From positions 541 to 64,540 of the forward strand of contig NZ_LMCY01000004.1 in the NCBI RefSeq assembly GCF_001425685.1: a stretch of 64,000 nucleotides of DNA. The letters run 5' to 3'. The position numbers and the translations under genes are program-made. A model generated the notes under the pieces. That model was not told where the DNA came from and made no database searches. It saw nothing but the letters and a program-made list of their open reading frames with translations. Every line of letters begins with the position of its first letter. The stretch's first letter is position 1. Source of the stretch: Massilia sp. Root335 (lineage in GTDB: Bacteria > Pseudomonadota > Gammaproteobacteria > Burkholderiales > Burkholderiaceae_D). Below are positions 18,582 to 25,850 of this stretch, piece after piece.

Positions 18582-19865
18582 ATGAATCGAAGCAGACGCA
18601 ATCTGCTGGGCGTGGCGTTGCTGGGCGCCACCGGGCCGCTGCTGGCCGCGCCGCCGCGCCGGCAGGCCGCCGCACTGGACGCGGAACTCGCCGCGATCGC
18701 CGCGGACCCGACCTGCGAGCTGGCGAGCCTGTCCGTGCTGGCGATCCGCGCGGGCGAGGTCAGCTACAGCTACCAGTCCGGCCGGCGCTTCATCGGTCAC
18801 GACGGCTTGCCGGATAAACCGGTCGGGCCCGATACGCTGTTCCGGATCGCGTCCATTTCCAAGATGATGACGACGCTCGGCCTGCTGCGGTTATATGAAG
18901 ACGGCAAGGTCAACCTCGACGCCGACGTCTCCGGCTATCTCGGTTTTACTTTGCGCAATCCGCATTTCCCCGACCGGGCCATCACGCTGCGCCACCTGCT
19001 CACGCACACGTCTTCGCTGCGCGACGAGGCCGGCTATTCCTGGGGAGCAGAGGTCGCGCTGAAGGACGTGCTCGTTCCCGGCGACGGCCGGACGTTCGCG
19101 GCGAACGCCGGCCCGGGCGCATATTTTACGTACTGCAACCTTGGCTGGGGCATCATCGGCACCGTGATGGAGAGAATCACGGGCGAACGCTTCGACCGCC
19201 TGATGCGGCGCCTGCTGATCGATCCGCTCGGCCTGCAGGCCGGCTACCTTTCGGCGGAACTGCCGCCCGCGGCACTGGACAACCTGGCCACGCTGTACCG
19301 CAAGCGCACCGTCGACACGGAAGTCTGGGACCCGGACGGCCCGTGGATCGCCCAGGCCGACGACTACAGCATCAAACCGCCGCCCGCCATCGACCGTTAC
19401 GTGATCGGCACCAACGCCACACCGTTCAGCCCGACGGGCGGCCTGCGCATCGGCGCGCGCGACCTCGGGATCGTGATGCGCATGCTGATGGGCGGCGGCC
19501 CGCGCCTGTTGAAACCAGCGACCCTGGACCTGATGTTCAGCCGCCAGTGGACCTATGACGGCCGCAACGGCGACACGGCGGATGGCCTGTTCCATTGCTG
19601 GGGCCTCGGCAACGAGCAATTCCCGGACGCGCCGGGCACGCGCGTCGTCGATGGCGGCGGCTTCCCGGCCGTCGGGCACCTGGGCGATGCGTATGGGCTG
19701 ATGTCCGTGTTCGTGTTCGATCCGGCACGTCGAAACGGCATGATCGTGCTGGTGGGCGGTACGTCGACGGATCCGTTCGAGCCCGCCAACAAAGGCAAAT
19801 ATTCGTCGCTGGCGCGGTTCCAGGAACGCATCCTGACGGCGCTGTACCGGGGCGTCATAACATGA
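18582..19865 (+). CDS. Serine hydrolase of the class C beta-lactamase/DD-peptidase family
   Basis: A 427-residue beta-lactamase-fold protein (family S12). The nucleophile motif SxxK is SISK (Ser91 to Lys94), and the YxN motif is YCN (184-186). The third motif (KTG/HxG) probably lies in VGHLGDAYG. A Tat-type signal is visible (NRSRRNLLG then a hydrophobic stretch to LLAAPP). Such enzymes can be beta-lactamases, D-aminopeptidases or esterases; sequence alone does not decide. The ATG at 18582 is preferred over 18570 because GGAG lies six bases upstream. Divergence from murQ suggests a shared control region and a murein-related substrate. Confidence 0.87.
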   Translation: MNRSRRNLLGVALLGATGPLLAAPPRRQAAALDAELAAIAADPTCELASLSVLAIRAGEVSYSYQSGRRFIGHDGLPDKPVGPDTLFRIASISKMMTTLGLLRLYEDGKVNLDADVSGYLGFTLRNPHFPDRAITLRHLLTHTSSLRDEAGYSWGAEVALKDVLVPGDGRTFAANAGPGAYFTYCNLGWGIIGTVMERITGERFDRLMRRLLIDPLGLQAGYLSAELPPAALDNLATLYRKRTVDTEVWDPDGPWIAQADDYSIKPPPAIDRYVIGTNATPFSPTGGLRIGARDLGIVMRMLMGGGPRLLKPATLDLMFSRQWTYDGRNGDTADGLFHCWGLGNEQFPDAPGTRVVDGGGFPAVGHLGDAYGLMSVFVFDPARRNGMIVLVGGTSTDPFEPANKGKYSSLARFQERILTALYRGVIT

Positions 19866-19959
19866 ACCCCGGTTATGCCCGCACGCTCTACATTCATTAG
19901 CCGAGCTCGGGGCCAGCCCCTAAGCTTCTTCGCATGTCAATGTTCAATAGCGTGCACGG

Positions 19960-21192
19960 ATGCAACAAGTAATCGTCATCGGCGGCGGCGTAGTCGGGCT
20001 GACATCGGCCTGGTGGCTGCTCGAGGCCGGCTACCGGGTCACGCTGGTGGAACGTGCACCGGGCGTCGGCACCGGGACGAGCTACCGCAATGGCGGGCAG
20101 CTGAGCTATCGCTACGTGTCGCCCCTGGCGGACGCGGGCGTCCCATTGAAGGCGTTGAAATGGCTGTTCCAGGAACATGGCCCGTTGCGCGTCAAGCCGC
20201 AATTCGACGCCCACCAGTGGCGCTGGCTGGCCGCCTTCCTCGCCAACTGCCGGGCCGACCTGAATCGCAAGACAACGAATAAATTGCTGGAACTGGGCGA
20301 ACTGTCGCGCCGCGCGATGGCCGCGCTGGAACCCGTCGTGCCGCTGGAGGCATTCGCATGGCGCGATGCGGGCAAGCTCATCGTCTACCGCACACGCGCT
20401 GCCTTCGATGCGGCCACCGCGAAGTCGGATGCGGGCGCGGTGTGGAACGCAGCTCAATGCGTCGCGCGCGAACCGGCGCTGGCCGCGATGGAGGATAAAC
20501 TCGCGGGCGGCATCTACAACGGCGGCGAAGCCGTGGCCGACTGCTACGCCTTCTGCGTGGCGCTGGCCGAACGCCTCGCCGCGCATCCGCGCTTCGACGG
20601 TTTTATCCACGGCGAGGCGCAGCGCTTCATCACATCCGGCGGCAGGGTGACGGGCGTGCAAACGTCGGCCGGCATACTCGGCGCCGACGCCTACGTGCTG
20701 GCCGCCGGCATGCAGAGCCGCGCGCTGGGAGAAACGGCCGGCATCGCCCTGCCGATCTATCCGTTGAAAGGCTACAGCCTGACGGCGCCGATCCGCCAGG
20801 ACGATGTCGCGCCCGAGATCAGCGTCACCGACTTCGAACGCAAGGTGTTATATGCGCGCATCGGCGACAAACTACGGGTGGCGGCGATGGTCGACATGGT
20901 CGGCGAAGACCTGAGCCTGAACCCGACGCGCCTGGACAGCCTGACGCGCCAGGTTCGTGAGACGATGCCGCGTGCTGCGGACTACACGCAGATCACGCCG
21001 TGGGCGGGCCTGCGGCCGGCGACGCCGAACAGCGCGCCGATCATCGGAGCGACGCCGTATTCCAATCTTTGGCTGAACGTGGGGCATGGGCCGCTTGGGT
21101 TCACGTTTGCGTGCGGGACGGCGAGCCTGCTGGCGGATCTGATGCGGGGGAAGGCGTTGCCGTTTGGGGTGGATGGGTTGACGCTGGGTTAG
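19960..21192 (+). CDS. dadA: D-amino acid dehydrogenase (DadA-like flavoprotein)
   Basis: A 410-residue FAD-dependent oxidoreductase that oxidises D-alanine and other D-amino acids to keto acids, passing electrons to the respiratory chain. The Rossmann motif VIVIGGGVVGLTSAWWLLEAG is at the N-terminus, followed by SYRNGGQLSYRYVSPLA, which matches the DadA substrate region. The C-terminal block TPWAGLRPATPNSAPIIGATPYSNLWLNVGHG is typical. It follows the serine hydrolase by 94 bases on the same strand. Together with the DdpX-like dipeptidase it would channel D-Ala released from murein to pyruvate. Confidence 0.93.
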   Translation: MQQVIVIGGGVVGLTSAWWLLEAGYRVTLVERAPGVGTGTSYRNGGQLSYRYVSPLADAGVPLKALKWLFQEHGPLRVKPQFDAHQWRWLAAFLANCRADLNRKTTNKLLELGELSRRAMAALEPVVPLEAFAWRDAGKLIVYRTRAAFDAATAKSDAGAVWNAAQCVAREPALAAMEDKLAGGIYNGGEAVADCYAFCVALAERLAAHPRFDGFIHGEAQRFITSGGRVTGVQTSAGILGADAYVLAAGMQSRALGETAGIALPIYPLKGYSLTAPIRQDDVAPEISVTDFERKVLYARIGDKLRVAAMVDMVGEDLSLNPTRLDSLTRQVRETMPRAADYTQITPWAGLRPATPNSAPIIGATPYSNLWLNVGHGPLGFTFACGTASLLADLMRGKALPFGVDGLTLG

Positions 21193-21206
21193 CCGATACG
21201 AATGCG

Positions 21207-21473
21207 CTATCCGTGGGTAGCATCCATAACACTGGCGATGAGCGAACAGCCGCATGCGGTTTTGTGCCCATGCAACGCCACGCTGCGCCCACCGACGCTT
21301 AATATTGGGCAGCCTTCGACGATCTCGTTGGTGCCGTGTCCCGGTAACGGGCATGTGACCTTATCGCCCATGCGTGCGATACCAATGCCACGCAGCGTAT
21401 GGACCGGTGACGCAGTGATTACAGTACCGCCATGCGTCGTCTTATCTCCGAGCCGGACGATTGCGAGTGCCAT
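21207..21473 (-). CDS. PAAR-domain T6SS spike tip protein
   Basis: An 88-residue PAAR protein. Glycine- and His/Cys-rich segments (RLGDKTTHGG, GDKVTCPLPGHG, LHGHKTACGCS) match the zinc-binding cone that sharpens the VgrG spike. There is no extra domain, so it is a simple tip rather than a PAAR-fused effector. The start at 21473 lies one base after the tle1 stop, so it is part of the vgrG-DUF4123-tli-tle1 operon. It would cap the spike assembled with the VgrG encoded at 25847-28390. Confidence 0.9.
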   Translation of the reverse strand: MALAIVRLGDKTTHGGTVITASPVHTLRGIGIARMGDKVTCPLPGHGTNEIVEGCPILSVGGRSVALHGHKTACGCSLIASVMDATHG

Positions 21474-21474
21474 T

Positions 21475-23454
21475 TTAGATGCCGATCGCCGAGCGCACGG
21501 AATGCCAGCCGCCTTCCACCGTCTGCATGCCGGTATCCACGGCTTGGCCAACACCTCTCGCAACTTCCGACGCGCCGTCGTATATCTGGCTGGCGACTTC
21601 GCCAGCCTTTTTCTGGGTTGCGTCGGCAGTAGCCCTCGCCCGCTTCTTGGCCATGTCAATCGACGTAACGACCATTTGTTCGCCCCTCTTGACCGTTGAA
21701 ATCAGCACCTCTTTGCCGCTCTGATAAACCTCGACCGTGTACTTAATACCGGCGTGAACGGTGTCGACTACAAACTTTTCACCGACCCGATAAGTGTGCG
21801 TTGCGATCAGCTTGCCGTCCTCCCAGGTCTCGACGACGACACCCTCTGCACGGTGGTAAACCTTGATGACGCCGCGTTTGATAACGATGGCGACGTCATC
21901 CATCCAGTCCAGCCCGCGCGCTAATACGTTCCGAGACGATTCAGCCGTACCGCGCGCCGTGAAATAACTGAACGGTTCGAGGTCATGCAGAAACCCAGCC
22001 TTGGAATCGTGTACGTGGTGCTGTATAAAATGAAGCACTGAGTCCGACGCCGTCGCTTGCCAAGCGTCTAGCCGCCATTTCGCAGGAAGGACAAGGAAAC
22101 CATTCAACGTTCTGCTTTCTACGTTCATCGCGCGCGGAGGAAGATCCAGTAGTTCTTTACTTCGAACTGTTTCGTCGAACCGTTCCGTCGACAGAAAAAC
22201 TTCGGCTTCCCTGGCAATGCCCGGATGACCGAAAATCTTACCAGCGCCACTTCTGCCCTCCGCCTCAATAAGGTCGGGCGTTTTTATTTTGCGCCGAGTC
22301 ATCGTACCCCAGGCAGCATATAGGGCCTTCATATGAGCGGTGACTGCTTGCTCGACGGTTTCGTGTGAGCCAATTGACTCCATATATTTCTTATAAGTGG
22401 CAAGGGTAGCGGAATTAATCTCAAAACGCTCTGTAAAAATTCTCTCAAATTTTTTTTCGATATTTTCATAGTCAAGAAGCCGGACTCCGCTTTTCACGGC
22501 TTCGCGCATCATGTCGCGCATAGGAATTCGCGCATAGCTGTTCGAAATCCCTTGACAGACGGGCTCATAGCCTCCGCCGACGTCGGAGTGCGCGCCGGGA
22601 TAAACTGTTTCGACCCAATTCGGCATTAGCTTGCCATCTTTGCGAATAAGATCTACTGGAAACGAAAAGCGTAATTCATGAGCTGCAATATAATGTACAC
22701 AGTGCTCTACCGAAGGCGAGACTACCAGGTCCTTCTCGTCGAACGGCATATCAACATTTTTTGCTGCCACCCCAAAAGATGCGACCGTATCGAACAATCC
22801 CATAAAATTAAAACGAATAGGAACACCATTATAACGAAGCACACCATCCGATCCGCGCGTAGTTTGCCTCACCATTTCGTTACTGAAAGCGCGAGCTAGC
22901 GCAGCGCCGCGCGAAAAACCAAAAATTGAAATATTAATAATGGTGATGAGACCGTGCGCCTCTAGAGCCTTGGCAAGTCCTTTGAGATTTGCAGGCTTTC
23001 CTTTCTCAATGTAGGGTGATAATGAAAGGTTCAATTTTGCAGCACTCCGGGATAGTACTGTCCGCAGACGTGCGTTAACTCTTACTTCACCATGATCCAT
23101 CCTGCGGGTTCCGCCTGCGCCTGAACCAAGACCTAATACCACGCTGTCTTGGAGCGACATCAATTTCTGGTCCATCCAGTCTGTTGCCGTACCGTTAAAA
23201 GGTGTACCCACACCTGAAACGTAGATGGCATAGTTCGAAGCATCACTATCGACAAGATACTGCGCCGCGCGCCATAGACGGGCAGGATTACTCCAACTAA
23301 ACAACGGTTCGTCAACGTCCTTGTTGTTTCCTGTGCCATCGAAAAACACGCTAATATTAATTACGTCAGAACATGTTTGTTTGGGGCTTGGCTTCGCCCC
23401 AATCATGTCGCGGTTGGAGCTTCGCGCCGCGGTCAATTTTTCGCTTTTTTCCAT
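21475..23454 (-). CDS. tle1: Tle1-family T6SS phospholipase effector (DUF2235)
   Basis: A 659-residue antibacterial lipase effector. The DUF2235 opening NISVFFDGTGNN (from residue 33) is followed by the nucleophile elbow GFSRG with Ser181. Asp222 in FDTVAS and His289 in GAHSDVGGGY complete the predicted triad. Tle1 enzymes hydrolyse membrane phospholipids in the periplasm of target cells. The C-terminal third (from about 560) has repeated beta-like VYHRAEG/VVVETWEDGK segments and an Ala/Lys-rich helix, not assigned to a known domain. AT content rises in the 5' two thirds compared with neighbouring genes, suggesting acquisition. Its start is one base after the stop of the immunity gene at 23456. 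Confidence 0.93.
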   Translation of the reverse strand: MEKSEKLTAARSSNRDMIGAKPSPKQTCSDVINISVFFDGTGNNKDVDEPLFSWSNPARLWRAAQYLVDSDASNYAIYVSGVGTPFNGTATDWMDQKLMSLQDSVVLGLGSGAGGTRRMDHGEVRVNARLRTVLSRSAAKLNLSLSPYIEKGKPANLKGLAKALEAHGLITIINISIFGFSRGAALARAFSNEMVRQTTRGSDGVLRYNGVPIRFNFMGLFDTVASFGVAAKNVDMPFDEKDLVVSPSVEHCVHYIAAHELRFSFPVDLIRKDGKLMPNWVETVYPGAHSDVGGGYEPVCQGISNSYARIPMRDMMREAVKSGVRLLDYENIEKKFERIFTERFEINSATLATYKKYMESIGSHETVEQAVTAHMKALYAAWGTMTRRKIKTPDLIEAEGRSGAGKIFGHPGIAREAEVFLSTERFDETVRSKELLDLPPRAMNVESRTLNGFLVLPAKWRLDAWQATASDSVLHFIQHHVHDSKAGFLHDLEPFSYFTARGTAESSRNVLARGLDWMDDVAIVIKRGVIKVYHRAEGVVVETWEDGKLIATHTYRVGEKFVVDTVHAGIKYTVEVYQSGKEVLISTVKRGEQMVVTSIDMAKKRARATADATQKKAGEVASQIYDGASEVARGVGQAVDTGMQTVEGGWHSVRSAIGI

Positions 23455-23455
23455 T

Positions 23456-23959
23456 CTATTTCCTAGTCGCCAGTATTTTCCGACCACGAACGGTTCGCTC
23501 CGGCATAGACTCGGAAAATGTAACCTCGACATTGTCATCTGGGTAGAGATGAAGCCCTACGTATTGAGTTCCTAGCGGAACCTGTTCGGGCAAAATCACT
23601 AGGGTGTTTCTGCTTTTCGCGATTTCGCCATTGCGAGGAGTGCCTTTTGGACCATCAAGCATCCAAGTTAACGTTTGGGCCCCGAAAGGAATGCGCACGC
23701 CTGTAATTAATCCAGTACCGCCATACTTATTCATGACTCCAAGGTCCGTGCCGTTGAATACTATATCGCCAATTGCCCGATCAATATATGAGAACATTTC
23801 CACGTCCAATACAGTATAGTTTTGCAATTTTTTATCTCCTTGACCGCATGCCGCCAATGGAATCAAAAGCCCTAAACCCAGCAGCCTGAATGCGCCTCTC
23901 CTACGAACCAGCACCGACTCAATCTCGCTAGTCACAGATTTTTCCTTCTGGTCGCTCAT
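23456..23959 (-). CDS. Tle1 immunity lipoprotein, copy 1 (DUF3304-like)
   Basis: A 167-residue predicted lipoprotein. After an Arg-rich N-region (RRRGAF) and a hydrophobic stretch, the lipobox PLAAC places the lipid anchor at about residue 38. The mature domain opens with VEMFSYIDRAIGDIVFNGTDLG and resembles DUF3304-type proteins that neighbour DUF2235 effectors. Its tight junction with tle1 (one base between stop and start) argues that it is the cognate periplasmic immunity protein protecting against the lipase. A second, clearly related copy lies 868 bases upstream at 24342-24827. The MSDQKE start is preferred to an in-frame ATG nine codons upstream because both copies begin with MSDQKE. 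Confidence 0.85.
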   Translation of the reverse strand: MSDQKEKSVTSEIESVLVRRRGAFRLLGLGLLIPLAACGQGDKKLQNYTVLDVEMFSYIDRAIGDIVFNGTDLGVMNKYGGTGLITGVRIPFGAQTLTWMLDGPKGTPRNGEIAKSRNTLVILPEQVPLGTQYVGLHLYPDDNVEVTFSESMPERTVRGRKILATRK

Positions 23960-24060
23960 AAATATTCCTTTACGCTGCCTGCCCAATTTGGACGATGCGT
24001 ACCCGTATATGTCGTAGCTGATTCGGAATCGCTCATATAGTGCTGTGCCAAGGTTGCCTA

Positions 24061-24323
24061 ATCCGTTTATGGGAACTGTTCCATCGCAACATCAAAAATG
24101 ATCGCGTCAGCCTTAATTTGTTCCAGCAGGGCTGGTGATGGCAGGAGCGTCTGAATCGCACCCCATAAATTAGCGCCGCGTAGGTATCGTTCAAAGTTCC
24201 GCGCATGCCGAATAGCTTAGTTTCGCGCACTGAGGAGGTGCTTTTCGATTGCCCTGCAGCTCTATGGACCGACATATCACGGTTTGAACTACACTCGACG
24301 GCCAATTTGTCACATTTTGTCAT
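24061..24323 (-). pseudogene. Fused remnants of tle1 (5' end) and the DUF4123 gene (3' end)
   Basis: A degenerate stretch that opens with about 25 codons related to the tle1 N-terminus (SSNRDM shared). At about 24250 it switches to sequence homologous to the DUF4123 gene 3' end (LFGMR and AALIYG shared with the intact protein). After AALIYG the reading frame is shifted relative to the intact gene: the equivalent of the VAMEQFP ending lies in another frame. This is the junction left when an internal segment between two tandem effector cassettes was lost. It is unlikely to make a functional protein. Confidence 0.8.
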
Positions 24324-24341
24324 TTTATTCCCTCGATGCCT

Positions 24342-24827
24342 TTATATTTTTCCACGGGCACTTCGCTCGGGCATAGATTCCGAGAATGCAACCTCGGCAG
24401 TGTCATCCGGATAGAGATGCAATCCTAGATACCCAGTTCCCGCTGGAATCTGCTCGGGTGAAATTATCAATTTATTTTTAATTTTCATGTGCTCGCCATT
24501 TCGGGGAGTGCCTTTCGGCCCGCCTAAAACCCAAGTGAGCGTCTGGACCCCATAAGGGATGCGCACTCCCGTGATGGTCCCAGTGCCGCCATATCTATTC
24601 ATGACTCCGAGGTCTGTTCCATTGAACATGATGTCGTGAATGGCCCGGTCAACATACGAAAACATCTCGACGTCTAGTACGATATAACTCCCCACTTTCT
24701 TCCCTCCTTGACCGCATGCCGCTAATGGCATTAAAAGTCCAAACCCAAGCAGTCCAAATGCGGCTCGCCTACGAGACAGGCGCCATTCAATATTGCCGGT
24801 AATAGTTTCTTCTTTCTGGTCGCTCAT
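24342..24827 (-). CDS. Tle1 immunity lipoprotein, copy 2 (DUF3304-like)
   Basis: A 161-residue paralogue of the immunity protein at 23456-23959, sharing the MSDQKE start, the RRR-AF-LLG signal, the LAAC lipobox, the NGTDLGVMN and GGPKGTPRNGE segments and the LHLYPDD/FSESMPER ending. Most positions are identical by eye, with changes scattered along the protein and a shorter C-terminus. It lies downstream of the DUF4123 gene and upstream of the pseudogene scar. Its own effector copy has been lost. It could give extra dosage, or protect against a Tle1 variant carried by relatives. Confidence 0.85.
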   Translation of the reverse strand: MSDQKEETITGNIEWRLSRRRAAFGLLGFGLLMPLAACGQGGKKVGSYIVLDVEMFSYVDRAIHDIMFNGTDLGVMNRYGGTGTITGVRIPYGVQTLTWVLGGPKGTPRNGEHMKIKNKLIISPEQIPAGTGYLGLHLYPDDTAEVAFSESMPERSARGKI

Positions 24828-24926
24828 AAATATGCCTTTACGCTATCTAGACCAACTTGAACTCTGCGCGTCCATGCGTGTAATGACCGATTCGGAATCG
24901 TTCAGACGGTATTACGCCAGATTTGT

Positions 24927-25850
24927 CTATTCTGTTTGCGGAAACTGTTCCATCGCAATATCAAAACTGATCGCACCTACCTTGACCTGATCCAACAATG
25001 CGACAATGTTGGAATCCTTCTGGAGTTCATCGCCATAAATTAACGCCGCGCAGATATAGTTTAAAATATCGCGCATGCCGAACAATTTCAGTTTCCGCGC
25101 ATCAAGGAGATGTTTTTCGATCGTCTTGTAGTGCTGCGACGCCGGAATATCCCAAAGCAGTTGCGGCTGGTTTTCCATCACCATTGACAACAGCTGATCA
25201 GGAACGCCGGCTTCAACCAACATGTCTACCTGCACCTGCGTAAGCTTGAGTGGCAAGCTGACCAAATCTGCCGCTGCAGCCTCGGCGTTATCCCTCGGCA
25301 GGATTTGTTGTGGATTGCCGTCGCGGTCCCAATACCACCACGCGGAGATTCCCTTCAGCAGACGCGAGCGCTGGCGCTCGCTTAGTACGGGCGCCGGGAC
25401 GTGCAAGGTGAGATCACTTGCTTGCCCGGTCAAAGCCCCAAGAACGGCAGGATCCCAAAATGCGAAGACCATGTCCGTATCGTCGGGCAGAAGGATCTCG
25501 GTAAACGCGGACAGATGGTCCCATAGGGCATCGAAGGATAGCCGGCTGGCAAGCAACGTAAAAGTGGCTGGATGCTGGGTCCCGCCACGGAGGATGGTCG
25601 GCCAAATGCCGGCGTCGGCCGCAAGCGGCGAAAGCTCCAGCAAATGCGGCGCGTAATCTTCTATGTCGGAATCCAACGCTGCCGGCAGCAAGCATTTACT
25701 ACGCACAGCGATATCGTGTTTTTCGAATTTTTCCAGCAACCTACTGTCCTGGGCCTTGTCGATGACCGCGTAACAAGTAAGGTCCGGGTTATCAAAAACG
25801 GTCGCCAAATTCGACTCAAAAGTAGCCACTTCCAATGGAGCGATCTTCAT
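24927..25850 (-). CDS. DUF4123 protein, T6SS effector adaptor/chaperone
   Basis: A 307-residue DUF4123 protein. Family members load cargo effectors onto the matching VgrG before firing and are encoded between vgrG and the effector gene, as here. Visible family-like segments include YAVIDKAQDSRLLEKF near the N-terminus, the LLELSPLAADAGIWPTIL block and the FAFWDPAVLGAL motif. The start overlaps the vgrG stop by four bases (ATGA), showing translational coupling. The 3' end is repeated in damaged form at 24061-24250. Confidence 0.9.
   Translation of the reverse strand: MKIAPLEVATFESNLATVFDNPDLTCYAVIDKAQDSRLLEKFEKHDIAVRSKCLLPAALDSDIEDYAPHLLELSPLAADAGIWPTILRGGTQHPATFTLLASRLSFDALWDHLSAFTEILLPDDTDMVFAFWDPAVLGALTGQASDLTLHVPAPVLSERQRSRLLKGISAWWYWDRDGNPQQILPRDNAEAAAADLVSLPLKLTQVQVDMLVEAGVPDQLLSMVMENQPQLLWDIPASQHYKTIEKHLLDARKLKLFGMRDILNYICAALIYGDELQKDSNIVALLDQVKVGAISFDIAMEQFPQTE

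Larger units (their letters stand above)
23456..25190. repeat. Tandem duplication of an 868-base adaptor-end/immunity/effector-start unit
   Basis: Two diverged direct repeats with a period of about 868 bases. Each contains the 3' end of the DUF4123 gene, a gap of about 100 bases, a full immunity gene and the first codons of tle1. The right copy runs from about 25190 to 24250 (intact DUF4123 end, immunity copy 2, truncated tle1 start). The left copy runs from about 24250 into tle1 at 23454 (damaged DUF4123 end, immunity copy 1, intact tle1). Matching landmarks include the ATTCGGAATCG block near 24023 and 24891 and the CTGTTCCATCGCAA block near 24077 and 24945. Confidence 0.85.

Noticed and set aside
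24033..24323. A short open frame as an independent gene
   Set aside because: Its two halves match the tle1 start and an out-of-frame DUF4123 end, so it is a recombination scar.
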